Part shown: positions 8,225 to 16,425 of the stretch, one piece after another
Layout of the letters: the number at the start of each line of letters is the position of its first letter
Numbering within the stretch: the first letter of the stretch is position 1
From: Clostridia bacterium
GTDB taxonomy: Bacteria; Bacillota; Clostridia; Oscillospirales; Acutalibacteraceae
Assembly: GCA_017512465.1 (NCBI GenBank)
Contig: JAFWGH010000070.1
Coordinates: 1-46,466, forward strand
Reading direction: 5' to 3'
DNA: 46,466 bases
Translations under genes and position numbers: made by a program
The notes under the pieces: generated by a model
The model's input: the letters and a program-made list of their open reading frames with translations, nothing else
What the model was told of the DNA's origin: nothing
The model's database searches: none

Positions 8225-9538
8225 ATGGTTAGTTACGAACAGATTAAAAAGAAAGAAGAAAACATTTCCCTTGTCGGACTCGGCTATGTCGGCATGCCGA
8301 TAGCCATTGAGTTTGCCAAAAGAGGGGTACATGTTATCGGCTTCGATTTAAATGCTAAAAAAATCGAAACATATAAAGCCGGTATCGACCCGACCAACGA
8401 AGTGGGCGATGAAGCCATTCAAGCAACCACAGTGGAATTTACTGCCGATGAAACCGATTTGCAGCGCGCAAAGTTTCACATTGTTGCTGTGCCGACACCG
8501 GTCAATGATGACCATACGCCGGATTTAACACCGGTTGAGGGTGCAAGCCGCATTGTCGGCAGAAATTTAACAAACGGCAGCATTGTTGTGTTTGAATCCA
8601 CTGTGTATCCCGGGGTTACCGAGGATGTTTGCGTGCCGATTATGGAAAAGGAATCGGGACTCAAATGCGGCGTGGATTTCAAGGTTGGTTATTCTCCCGA
8701 GAGAATTAATCCCGGCGACAAGGTGCACAGGCTCAACACCATTACCAAGATTGTTTCCGGTATGGATGCGGAGAGTCTTGATACCATTGCCAAGGTTTAT
8801 GAGATTGTAGTGGATGCCGGTGTGCATAGAGCCGAATCCATCAAAGTGGCAGAAGCCGCCAAGGTCATTGAAAACAGCCAAAGAGATATCAATATCGCTT
8901 TTATGAATGAGCTTTCCATTATCTTTAACAAAATGGGCATTGATACCAAAGCTGTTTTGGAAGCGGCAGGCACGAAATGGAATTTTTTAAAATTCTCACC
9001 CGGTCTTGTCGGCGGTCACTGCATCGGTGTAGACCCCTACTATTTGACCTACAAGGCGGAGATGCTTGGTTATCACAGCCAGATTATTCTTTCCGGCAGG
9101 CGCATTAATGATGATATGGGCAAATATGTTGCCGAAAACATTGTTAAAAAACTTATTGCCGCCGATAAAGCGGTCAAGGGCGCAAAGGTAGCTATTTTGG
9201 GCTTTACTTTTAAAGAGGATTGCCCCGATACGAGAAACACAAAGATTATTGATATTGTGAGCGAACTTAAAGAGTATGGCATAGAGCCGATGATTGCCGA
9301 CCCGATTGCGGACAAGGCAGAAGCAAAGGCACTCTATGGCGTGGAATTTGCCGATATGTCACAAATTAAGGATATGGACGCAATCGTTCTCGCAGTAGCT
9401 CACGAGGAATTCAAGGCTCTTAAAATTGCCGATATTGACGAACTTTATAATTCCGATAAAAAGATACTCGTTGATGTTAAAGGTATTCTTAACAGAAAAG
9501 AATATGAATCGGCAGGATACAGTTATTGGCGCTTGTAA
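8225..9538 (+). CDS. tviB: UDP-N-acetylglucosamine 6-dehydrogenase (TviB/WbpO-like)
   Basis: 437 aa. Oxidises C6 of a UDP-hexosamine twice with NAD+ to a uronic acid. Rossmann GLGYVG (18-23), STVYPG (125-130), Lys213 and Asn217 in AEAAKVIEN, and catalytic Cys266 in GGHCIGVDPYYL. The run from AESIKVAEAAKVIEN through to GGHCIGVDPYYLTYK closely resembles Salmonella TviB, not UDP-glucose dehydrogenase; the latter type is present separately at 40896. With the WbpP-like epimerase at 10167 it predicts UDP-GlcNAcA and then UDP-GalNAcA. The two genes are separated by a 628-base insertion-like segment carrying repeats and a four-helix-bundle gene. Substrate assignment is by family resemblance. Confidence 0.85.
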   Translation: MVSYEQIKKKEENISLVGLGYVGMPIAIEFAKRGVHVIGFDLNAKKIETYKAGIDPTNEVGDEAIQATTVEFTADETDLQRAKFHIVAVPTPVNDDHTPDLTPVEGASRIVGRNLTNGSIVVFESTVYPGVTEDVCVPIMEKESGLKCGVDFKVGYSPERINPGDKVHRLNTITKIVSGMDAESLDTIAKVYEIVVDAGVHRAESIKVAEAAKVIENSQRDINIAFMNELSIIFNKMGIDTKAVLEAAGTKWNFLKFSPGLVGGHCIGVDPYYLTYKAEMLGYHSQIILSGRRINDDMGKYVAENIVKKLIAADKAVKGAKVAILGFTFKEDCPDTRNTKIIDIVSELKEYGIEPMIADPIADKAEAKALYGVEFADMSQIKDMDAIVLAVAHEEFKALKIADIDELYNSDKKILVDVKGILNRKEYESAGYSYWRL

Positions 9539-9554
9539 TTTGCAATTACAAGCG
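9530..9554 (+). other. Hairpin over the stop codon of the tviB-like gene
   Basis: CGCTTGTAAT (9530-9539) pairs perfectly with ATTACAAGCG (9545-9554), and one more T-A pair closes a 3-base loop. The TAA stop (9536-9538) is inside the left arm. No T-run follows. The repeat block starts immediately downstream, the same arrangement as at 684-713 and 4053-4076. Confidence 0.7.
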
Positions 9555-9653
9555 AATTGAGAATTGAAAATTTTGAATTAAGAATTGAGGGAGGGCTCTG
9601 CCCTCACCCGATTTGAATATTTAAGAATTTTGAAAGTTGAATTATGAATTAAG
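9555..9653. repeat. Intergenic repeat, left side of four-helix-bundle cassette 2
   Basis: Imperfect tandem gaatt/ttgaa units (9555-9588), then the G-rich hairpin GAGGGC-TCT-GCCCTC (9591-9605), then cacccgatttga (9605-9616), shared exactly with 4125-4136, then more AT-rich units (9617-9653). Same architecture as the solo copy at 4077-4136, with a different hairpin stem. Confidence 0.7.
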
Positions 9654-9710
9654 GTGGCAAGGCAAAGCTTTGCATTGAATAATTTTAAGATTTGTATTGA
9701 TGTGAAAAGT

Positions 9711-10082
9711 ATGGGAACGTCAGATAATGTTGTACAAATGAAAAGTGAAAACTTTGCGATTGCAGTTGTTAACGCTTACAAGGATTTAACGCTAACAAAA
9801 AACGAATTCATTTTGTCCAAACAGTTACTAAGGAGTGGAACAAGTATCGGTGCAAACATTGCAGAGAGCGAATGCGCCAGCAGTGAAAATGATTTTGTAA
9901 ATAAGTTGTACATTGCATTAAAAGAGTGTAACGAATCACTGTATTGGTTAAGGCTGCTATACAAAACAGACTATATCGGAAAAGAGAGATTTAATACGTT
10001 ATATAGAGATTGTTCAGAAATAAAAAGGATTTTAACATCATCTGTTAAAACGATTCGCGAACGTCAAGAATCCGGCAAATAG
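9711..10082 (+). CDS. Four-helix bundle protein, 23S rRNA intervening-sequence (S23-like) family, copy 2
   Basis: 123 aa from ATG 9711. The start is uncertain: a GTG at 9654 adds 19 residues, and an ATG at 9738 removes 9. The family pattern of a short polar lead followed by KSENFAIAVV favours 9711. Signature RSGTSIGAN, then S-x-x-DF and IALKE-x-x-E-x-x-YWL. It shares these blocks with the protein at 764 but is well diverged elsewhere and at the DNA level, so this is not a recent duplication. It lies inside the repeat-bounded segment between the tviB-like and wbpP-like genes. Function unknown; members are small helical bundles that probably oligomerise. Confidence 0.83.
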   Translation: MGTSDNVVQMKSENFAIAVVNAYKDLTLTKNEFILSKQLLRSGTSIGANIAESECASSENDFVNKLYIALKECNESLYWLRLLYKTDYIGKERFNTLYRDCSEIKRILTSSVKTIRERQESGK

Positions 10083-10160
10083 AATTGTTTTTAAAACGGG
10101 TGCGGGTGTCCCGCCCGCAATTCAACACTCAACATTCAAAATTCAAAATTATTAAGGAAG
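10083..10160. repeat. Intergenic repeat, right side of four-helix-bundle cassette 2 (inverted)
   Basis: Contains the hairpin GCGGG-TGT-CCCGC (10102-10114). Positions 10097-10116 are the exact reverse complement of 4111-4130. Then come aattcaacactcaacattc-like tandem units, which on the opposite strand match the ttgaat units of the other copies. The orientation is opposite to the copy at 9555-9653. Confidence 0.75.
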
Positions 10161-10166
10161 TAAATT

Positions 10167-11141
10167 ATGGGTTACGAAAGTGTAAAATTTGAAAAAGACA
10201 GTTTATTTTTAGTCACAGGTGCGGCGGGCTTTATCGGCTCAAACCTGTGTGAAGCAATTTTAAATTTAGGCTACAAGGTAAGGGCTCTCGATGACCTCTC
10301 CACCGGCAAGCAGGCAAATGTGGATTTGTTTTTAGACAATCCGAATTATGAATTTATTAAAGGCGATATCAAAGACCTTGATACCTGTATGAAAGCCTGC
10401 GAGGGTGTAGATTATGTGCTTAACCAAGCGGCGTGGGGCAGTGTGCCGCGCAGTTTGGAAATGCCTTTGTTTTATTGCTTAAATAATATTCAAGGCACTT
10501 TGAATATGATGGAGGCAGCCAGGCAGCAGGGCGTTAAAAAGTTTGTGTATGCATCTTCTTCCTCTGTTTACGGGGATGAGCCGAAGCTGCCGAAAAAAGA
10601 AGGTGTGGAGGGCAACCTGCTTTCTCCCTATGCACTGACCAAACGCTGTGATGAGGAATGGGCAAAGCAATATACCATGCACTATGGTTTAGATACCTAT
10701 GGTCTTCGCTACTTCAATGTGTTCGGCAGGCGACAGGACCCCAACGGTGCCTATGCCGCGGTGATTCCGAAATTCATTAAGCAACTGCTTGACGGTGAGG
10801 TGCCGACCATCAACGGCGACGGCAAGCAGAGCCGTGACTTTACTTACATTGAAAATGTGATTGAGGCAAACCTCAAAGCCTGCCTTGCACCACATGAAGC
10901 GGCGGGACAAGCCTTTAATGTGGCTTACGGCGGCAGAGAGTACCTCATTGATATTTACTACGGCTTGACCGAAGCGCTCGGTGTGGATATCGAGCCTAAC
11001 TTCGGACCTGACCGCAAAGGTGACATTAAACACTCAAATGCCGATATCAGCAAAGCAAGGGAATTACTCGGCTATAACCCGGATTGGAGCTTCGAGAGAG
11101 GCATCAAAGCCGCGATTGAATGGTATAAGGAGAATTTATAA
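10167..11141 (+). CDS. wbpP: UDP-GlcNAc(A) 4-epimerase, SDR family (WbpP/TviC-like)
   Basis: 324 aa extended short-chain dehydrogenase/reductase. GAAGFIG (18-24) binds NAD, and the YxxxK pair is Tyr155/Lys159 in SPYALTK. The segment GLRYFNVFGRRQDPNGAYAA and the GSVPRS box are near-identical to Pseudomonas WbpP and Salmonella TviC, which interconvert gluco and galacto forms of UDP-GlcNAc or UDP-GlcNAcA. With the tviB-like gene upstream this predicts UDP-GalNAcA. AAGGAAG lies upstream of ATG 10167. The next gene starts two bases after its stop. Confidence 0.87.
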   Translation: MGYESVKFEKDSLFLVTGAAGFIGSNLCEAILNLGYKVRALDDLSTGKQANVDLFLDNPNYEFIKGDIKDLDTCMKACEGVDYVLNQAAWGSVPRSLEMPLFYCLNNIQGTLNMMEAARQQGVKKFVYASSSSVYGDEPKLPKKEGVEGNLLSPYALTKRCDEEWAKQYTMHYGLDTYGLRYFNVFGRRQDPNGAYAAVIPKFIKQLLDGEVPTINGDGKQSRDFTYIENVIEANLKACLAPHEAAGQAFNVAYGGREYLIDIYYGLTEALGVDIEPNFGPDRKGDIKHSNADISKARELLGYNPDWSFERGIKAAIEWYKENL

Positions 11142-11142
11142 T

Positions 11143-12108
11143 ATGTTGTTTAAACTAAAATCGGCATTAAAAAAATGGGCAGACAAGAGTAACTTTGGCA
11201 GTATGGTTTTTCAGACTGTCAGGAGTTTGTTCGCAAGATTTATGCTGATATTGCCGGATGAAAAGTATGCACAATGGTTTTACAAGTTCTATACGGGCAA
11301 ACGCTTAGATTTAGAAAACCCTAAGCGGTTTGATGAAAAGATTTGGTGGTTAAAACTACATAATAGAGACCCGTTTATGACTGTCTGTTCCGATAAATAT
11401 GCAGTTAGACAAGTTGTGAAGGATGCCGGACATGAAGATATCTTAATTCCGCAAATCGGAACGGTTTATAATAACGCAGATAAAATACCATTTGACTCTA
11501 TCACAAAAGAGGCAATTATTAAATGCACAAGCGGTTCGGGAGAGAACTACTTTTTTGACCCTGCCAAAAAGAATGATATCAAAATGATAAGAAAGCGAAT
11601 TAATTTTGCTTTAAAGCAGAATCCCTTTTGGTTTAGTAGGGAATGGAACTATAAAAACATTCCTCCTCGTGTGGTTGTGGAGGAAGTCATTCGAGATAAA
11701 AACGGACATTTGCCGATTGATTATAAGTTTATGTGTTTTGACGGTGAACCGAAACTGCTCTTTTTGGATATCGGTTTGTTGGATGAAAATAATATCTATA
11801 ATCATGAATATCCGAGAAACATTTACGATATGGACTTCAATCTTTTGCCTGTAAAGGAAACCCGAGAGAATTATAAAGGTCCCATAGAAAAACCGCACAA
11901 CTGGGAAAAAATGATTCAGGTTGCTGCCGACTTGTCAAAGCCTTTCCCGTTTTGCAGAGTGGATTTATACAATTTAGATGGTGATGTGTATTTCGGAGAA
12001 ATCACTTTTTATCATGGTGGAGGTTGTAATGATATTCGACCGGAGGAATGGGATTACCGAATTGGTGAGTGGATTGACATCAAGAGTGAAAAAATCGTTT
12101 TAGAGTAA
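11143..12108 (+). CDS. TupA-like ATP-grasp protein
   Basis: 321 aa from ATG 11143, preceded by AAGGAGA; the open frame upstream lies inside wbpP and is shadow. Matches the TupA-like ATP-grasp family: an opening block of FDEKIWWLKLHNRDP, then CSDKYAVR, IIKCTSGSGEN for phosphate binding, VVVEEVI, DYKFMCFDGEP, and a C-terminal FCRVDLY ... GEITFYHGGG with the Mg/ATP acidic residues. TupA is required to make a teichuronopeptide (glutamate-glucuronate polymer) in an alkaliphilic Bacillus, and relatives are common in capsule loci. It may ligate an amino acid to a uronic acid such as GalNAcA; this is inference. Confidence 0.8.
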   Translation: MLFKLKSALKKWADKSNFGSMVFQTVRSLFARFMLILPDEKYAQWFYKFYTGKRLDLENPKRFDEKIWWLKLHNRDPFMTVCSDKYAVRQVVKDAGHEDILIPQIGTVYNNADKIPFDSITKEAIIKCTSGSGENYFFDPAKKNDIKMIRKRINFALKQNPFWFSREWNYKNIPPRVVVEEVIRDKNGHLPIDYKFMCFDGEPKLLFLDIGLLDENNIYNHEYPRNIYDMDFNLLPVKETRENYKGPIEKPHNWEKMIQVAADLSKPFPFCRVDLYNLDGDVYFGEITFYHGGGCNDIRPEEWDYRIGEWIDIKSEKIVLE

Positions 12109-12134
12109 AAGCGATTAAACAGGGAGTAACAGTT

Positions 12135-13250
12135 ATGCAACCCAAAAGAATTTTGTTAATTGTCCATGAAATGAATCGTGGTGGTATTGAAACATTACTT
12201 ATGAATATTTTCAGAACCATTGACCGCGAAAAAATCATATTTGATTTTGTTGTTCATGTGAGCGAAGAGTGTGATTATGATGCCGAAATAAAAGAATTAG
12301 GCGGAATAATCTATCATTGTCCGGACTATAAAATATGGAATCATTTATTATACAAACATTGGTGGAAAAAGTTTTTAGCCGAACACCCTGATTATGACAT
12401 TATTCATAGCCATCTCTTCACAATTGCAAAAGTTCATTTGCGTATAGCAAAACGGATGAATAGAGTGACAATTGTTCATTCACATATAAGTTCAAGGGGA
12501 AGCGGAATAAAAGCGTTTATTCGCAGAGTATACACAACCAATATCAATTCCTGCTGTGATTATAAATTCGCCTGTTCAAAAGTGGCAGCAGAATATTTGT
12601 TTGGAGAGCAAGCAGAGAATGCGTACATCATTAAAAACGGAATCATTGCGAAAAACTACATTTATGATGAGCAAACAAGAATAAGAATCAGAGAATCACT
12701 TGGTGTTGCAGATGATGAAATTGTCATTGGCAATGTTGCAAGTATCAATGCGAGAAAAAATCAGAAGTTTATTTTAGATGTTTTACAAGTGCTCCTCGCG
12801 CGCGGTTTGAAGTATCGCTTTGTTTGCCTTGGCAAAAGCCATGTGGGCAATGCGTATGAGGAGTATGCTGCACAGTTAGGTGTGGCGGATAAGGTGCATT
12901 TTGTCGGCGTACAGTCTAATGTTAATGAATGGCTGCAGGCATTTGATATTTATATGATGCCATCGCTTTACGAGGGCTTACCGGTAGCTGCGGTAGAAGC
13001 ACAGGCGGCAGGTTTAAGGTGCTTACTTTCGGATACGATTTCCGCAGAAACTGACATCACGGGATTGGTTGATTTTATGAGTTTAGAAACTCCGAAAGAG
13101 CAGTGGGCACAAACTATCATTAATATGACTCCCTACGAGAGAAAAGATATGTATGCTACAATTGCGGCTGCGGGGTATGATATTCAAACCTCAACAGATT
13201 GGTTGACCGATTTCTATTTGAATTTAAAAAATAAAAAGGAAACAAAATGA
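12135..13250 (+). CDS. Glycosyltransferase family 4 (EpsF-like)
   Basis: 371 aa GT-B enzyme. N-terminal HEMNRGGIETLLMN (11-24) is the acceptor-side glycine loop typical of the EpsF subgroup. HSHLFTIAKVHLR (91-103) follows, then the EX7E donor motif Glu280/Glu288 in YEGLPVAAVE. GGGAGTAA lies upstream of ATG 12135. Its end overlaps the next gene by ATGA (13247-13250), indicating translational coupling. Donor sugar unknown. Confidence 0.9.
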   Translation: MQPKRILLIVHEMNRGGIETLLMNIFRTIDREKIIFDFVVHVSEECDYDAEIKELGGIIYHCPDYKIWNHLLYKHWWKKFLAEHPDYDIIHSHLFTIAKVHLRIAKRMNRVTIVHSHISSRGSGIKAFIRRVYTTNINSCCDYKFACSKVAAEYLFGEQAENAYIIKNGIIAKNYIYDEQTRIRIRESLGVADDEIVIGNVASINARKNQKFILDVLQVLLARGLKYRFVCLGKSHVGNAYEEYAAQLGVADKVHFVGVQSNVNEWLQAFDIYMMPSLYEGLPVAAVEAQAAGLRCLLSDTISAETDITGLVDFMSLETPKEQWAQTIINMTPYERKDMYATIAAAGYDIQTSTDWLTDFYLNLKNKKETK

Positions 13251-14140
13251 AAACACTTACAGTTTTTACACCGGCATATAACCGGGCATATTTACTTGGC
13301 AGATGCTATGAAAGCTTATGTCGGCAAACAAGTAAAGATTTTGTGTGGCTGGTTGTGGACGATGGTTCAACCGATAACACAAGAGAACTGGTTGAGGGCT
13401 GGCAAAAAGAGGATAATGGCTTTCCGATTCAATATGTGTATAAAGAAAACGGTGGCATGCACACGGCACATAATACTGCTTATGAGCACATTAAAACCGA
13501 GCTGAATGTCTGCATTGATTCTGATGATTATATGCCTGATAACGCAGTTGAAATAATATTGAATTGTTGGAAAGAGCACGGCTCCGAAAAATATGCAGGG
13601 ATTATTGCACTGGATGTAGATAATGAAAATTTGGAAGTGATTGGGGACAATCTTCCTTTAGACGATTTTTCTATTACACTTTCAGAATTTCATGAGCGAG
13701 GCGGCAAGGGAGATAAAAAATTAATTTATCGAACCGATGTAATTACCTCTGTTCCACCCTATCCGGTATTTGAAGGCGAAAAGTTTGTTTCATTAGGATA
13801 TAAATATACTTTAGTGGACCAGCAGTATGAACTGATTATTTTAAACGAACCGGTATGTGTTGTGGAATATGTGGCTGACGGCAGCACAAAAAACATGTAT
13901 CGGCAATATGTCACCAATCCGCAGGGCTGGTCTTTTATACGAAAATTTGAAATGCAATACCAAAAAAACAAAAAAAGGCTTTTTATTTTAAATGTTCATT
14001 ATATATCTTCAAGTATCATGTTAAAGGATAAAGGTTTTTTAAAAAACTCCCCTAAAAAATTCTACACTGTAGCAGCAATACCGTTTGGGATTGTGCTGTA
14101 TTGCCTGACAAAATATAAAACAAGGAAAATAAAACAATGA
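13247..14140 (+). CDS. Glycosyltransferase family 2
   Basis: 297 aa GT-A enzyme with TVFTPAYNR (5-13), VDDGSTDNT (37-45), KENGGMHTAHN (66-76) and metal-binding DSDD (91-94). The subgroup with a GGKGDK loop near residue 150 and a basic C-terminus ([16 protein letters not shown]) probably sits on the membrane surface. ATGA overlaps occur at both ends, with the genes at 12135 and 14137, so the three transferases are translated as a block. Acceptor and donor not predictable. Confidence 0.9.
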   Translation: MKTLTVFTPAYNRAYLLGRCYESLCRQTSKDFVWLVVDDGSTDNTRELVEGWQKEDNGFPIQYVYKENGGMHTAHNTAYEHIKTELNVCIDSDDYMPDNAVEIILNCWKEHGSEKYAGIIALDVDNENLEVIGDNLPLDDFSITLSEFHERGGKGDKKLIYRTDVITSVPPYPVFEGEKFVSLGYKYTLVDQQYELIILNEPVCVVEYVADGSTKNMYRQYVTNPQGWSFIRKFEMQYQKNKKRLFILNVHYISSSIMLKDKGFLKNSPKKFYTVAAIPFGIVLYCLTKYKTRKIKQ

Positions 14141-14859
14141 TACCGAAAAAAATTCACTATTTTTGGTTTGGCGGTGCGCCCAAACCTCAAGAAGTTCATA
14201 AGTGCATTAACAGCTGGAAAACCTATTGCCCCGATTATGAAATCAAGGAGTGGAACGAGACAAATTTTGATGTTCATTGCATGCCGTTTGCCGCACAGGC
14301 ATATGAGGCAAAGAAGTTTGCTTTTGTCAGTGATGTGGCGCGCTTAATGGTGCTATATGAAGAAGGCGGTATTTATCTTGATACGGATGTGGAACTTTTA
14401 AAACCGCTGGATTCACTTTTGGAAAACAAAGCCTATATCGGTTTTGAAAATAATGATTATGTCAATTCGGGACAGGGCTTCGCTTCGGAAGCGGGCACAG
14501 CTTTTTTGAAGGAACATATCGATTGCTATCGTGAAGAGATATTTGTGCGTGAAGACGGTTCTTTGAACATTCTCGGTTGCACAACGGTTGCAACAGATTT
14601 GTTGAAGAAAAAAGGTTTAGTTTTAAACGGTGAGCAGCAATGTGTTGAAGAAGTTACCGTTTATCCGGCAGAGTATTTTAATCCGTATGATGATGCAACC
14701 GGAAGGCTGAATGTGACAGATAATACGTATTCGATTCACTGGTATGCCAAAACATGGGCACCGCGCAGCAAAGCAAAAGATAAATGTATGAAATTGATTC
14801 ACCGTATATTTGGCACGGAGCGTGTGCACGGATTAGCAAAAAAAATAGGATTGAGATAG
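14137..14859 (+). CDS. Glycosyltransferase with DXD motif (GT32/OCH1-like, capsular polysaccharide type)
   Basis: 240 aa. Opens with [12 protein letters not shown] (2-13), then [10 protein letters not shown] (61-70) and [16 protein letters not shown] (73-88). The D-T-D at 82-84 is the metal-binding DXD of the Gly_transf_sug (GT32) family. Bacterial members add galactose or similar sugars in capsule and lipooligosaccharide synthesis with retention. It overlaps the previous gene by four bases and is followed after two bases by the acetyltransferase, so it is deep in the operon. Confidence 0.88.
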   Translation: MIPKKIHYFWFGGAPKPQEVHKCINSWKTYCPDYEIKEWNETNFDVHCMPFAAQAYEAKKFAFVSDVARLMVLYEEGGIYLDTDVELLKPLDSLLENKAYIGFENNDYVNSGQGFASEAGTAFLKEHIDCYREEIFVREDGSLNILGCTTVATDLLKKKGLVLNGEQQCVEEVTVYPAEYFNPYDDATGRLNVTDNTYSIHWYAKTWAPRSKAKDKCMKLIHRIFGTERVHGLAKKIGLR

Positions 14860-14861
14860 CG

Positions 14862-15410
14862 ATGAAATTGATTAGGAAAACACTATGTAGAATCAGAGGG
14901 GAAATTGATACCGATACGCTTATCGGTATGGGTTTAACTGTCGGCAAGAATTTCAAAAGGCAAGAGCATTGTATTATAGACCAATCTCATTGTTGGTTAA
15001 TCGAAATTGGTGATAATGTGGTGCTGGCACCTCGGGTGCATATTTTAGCGCATGACGCCTCCATGTGGAATGATACCGGTTATACTAAAATTGCTCCGGT
15101 CAAAATCGGCAACAATGTTTTTATCGGTGCAGGCAGTATCATACTGCCGGGTGTGACCCTTGGTGATAATTGTGTCATCGGTGCCGGTAGTGTAGTGACA
15201 AAGTCTTTCCCGGAAAACAGTATTGTTGCCGGAAACCCGGCGAGGGTTTTGGGAACGCAGGAAGATTATATCGAAAAACACAGGCAATATCAGGCACAAA
15301 AGCCCTGCTATGATGAAAAGTACACCTTAAGAAATAAAGAAATTACAACCAAAATGAAAAAAGAAATGAAACAAGCCTTATCGGAAACAGGCTTTGGATA
15401 TGTGGAGTAA
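14862..15410 (+). CDS. Hexapeptide-repeat O/N-acetyltransferase (maltose/galactoside acetyltransferase-like)
   Basis: 182 aa from ATG 14862; in-frame codons further upstream lie within the previous gene. Left-handed beta-helix built from imperfect [LIV]-G-x-x-x-x hexads: [37 protein letters not shown], closing with the family VAGNPARV. The His in ILAHDASMW is the likely catalytic base. Transfers acetyl from acetyl-CoA to a sugar hydroxyl or amine in the cytoplasm. It could acetylate Fuc4N in place of WecD, but its distance from the wecE-like gene gives no support for that. Confidence 0.88.
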   Translation: MKLIRKTLCRIRGEIDTDTLIGMGLTVGKNFKRQEHCIIDQSHCWLIEIGDNVVLAPRVHILAHDASMWNDTGYTKIAPVKIGNNVFIGAGSIILPGVTLGDNCVIGAGSVVTKSFPENSIVAGNPARVLGTQEDYIEKHRQYQAQKPCYDEKYTLRNKEITTKMKKEMKQALSETGFGYVE

Positions 15411-15412
15411 AA

Positions 15413-16420
15413 ATGCCATTAGTCAGTATAATAGTACCGGTTTATAAAGTGGAAGCATATTTAGGGAAATGTGTGGAGTCTTTGGTAAACCAAACACTTG
15501 AAGACATTGAAATTATTCTGGTGGATGACGGCTCGCCCGATAATTGTCCCGCCATGTGTGATGCATGGGCACAAAGGGACAGTCGAGTGAAGGTGATTCA
15601 CAAAGAAAATGGAGGGTTATCGAGTGCAAGAAATGCGGCACTGCAAGTTTGTGCCGGCGCATATATCGGGTTTGTGGATTCAGATGATTATGTAGATGCG
15701 ACTATGTTTGAAAAACTATATTGCAGTGCTACGGACTATGATGCACAAATATCCATTTGTGCTCATTATACATTTTCCGAACAAGAGCAAACAGAACATC
15801 TGTTACCGTTAGAAGAATCGGTTTATGAAAAGGATGCAATTGTGGAAAATTTCATTTTTCCTTTAATTGGTCCGGACCATAATAAAAAACCGGTTTCCAT
15901 AGAAGGTTTTGTGTGCCGTCAGCTGTTTCGCAAAGATTTGATTGAAAATACAGTTTTTCGCTCAGAAAAAGAGTTTTTTGCGGAAGATGTTGTTTTTGAT
16001 TTTGATGTGTATCCAAAATGCTCGGTGTTATCGGTTGTCAATGAACCCCTCTATTATTATCGATACAATGAACAGTCTCTTTCCAATCGATACAGAGAAA
16101 ATGTTTGGAACAAGCTTTCGGCATTGTTGACAATTAAAAAAACGGTTATGGAATGTTTTGGTGTTGCAGAATCAGAGAAAAGGCGCCTGATAAATGAAAC
16201 GATAAAGTATATCAAATTCTCTTTAATGAACTTGGGAAAAAGCGGTTGTAATTTGTCTTTTGCCGAGAAGAAGCGTTGTTTAAAAACAATCAGAAACGAT
16301 AAAAATGCGACAGTGGCATTTGAAAGCTTTGCAGTGAAAGAAGAAAGTATAAAAACAAAAATCATTTTTCTTCTTCTAAAATTTCGCATGTATACCATTA
16401 TTTTGTTTGCCATGAGGTAA
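15413..16420 (+). CDS. Glycosyltransferase family 2
   Basis: 335 aa. GT-A domain in residues 1-220: VSIIVPVYKVE (4-14), LVDDGSPDNCP (36-46), HKENGGLSSARN (63-74) and DSDD (89-92). The C-terminal 100 residues are basic and helical, ending in IKTKIIFLLLKFRMYTIILF, a likely membrane anchor. The first 95 residues align without gaps to the protein at 18655, and 26 bases of DNA (15521-15546 and 18763-18788) are identical. It starts two bases after the acetyltransferase stop. Sugar specificity unknown. Confidence 0.9.
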   Translation: MPLVSIIVPVYKVEAYLGKCVESLVNQTLEDIEIILVDDGSPDNCPAMCDAWAQRDSRVKVIHKENGGLSSARNAALQVCAGAYIGFVDSDDYVDATMFEKLYCSATDYDAQISICAHYTFSEQEQTEHLLPLEESVYEKDAIVENFIFPLIGPDHNKKPVSIEGFVCRQLFRKDLIENTVFRSEKEFFAEDVVFDFDVYPKCSVLSVVNEPLYYYRYNEQSLSNRYRENVWNKLSALLTIKKTVMECFGVAESEKRRLINETIKYIKFSLMNLGKSGCNLSFAEKKRCLKTIRNDKNATVAFESFAVKEESIKTKIIFLLLKFRMYTIILFAMR

Positions 16421-16425
16421 CTTTT

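Larger units (their letters stand above)
9555..10160 (+). mobile_element. Candidate mobile cassette: inverted repeats around a four-helix-bundle gene
   Basis: A four-helix-bundle gene is bracketed by two related repeat blocks in opposite orientation (9555-9653 and 10083-10160). It interrupts a tviB/wbpP-like pair that works in one pathway. There is no transposase and no clear target-site duplication. Mobility is inference; it would have to act in trans or be ancient. Confidence 0.35.

Noticed and set aside
709..10160. Repeats as a CRISPR array
   Set aside because: Copies are few, unevenly spaced, AT-rich, in both orientations and interrupted by genes; no cas genes.
10981..11142. 54-residue extension of the TupA-like protein
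   Set aside because: It is a shadow of the wbpP-like gene; ATG 11143 has AAGGAGA upstream.
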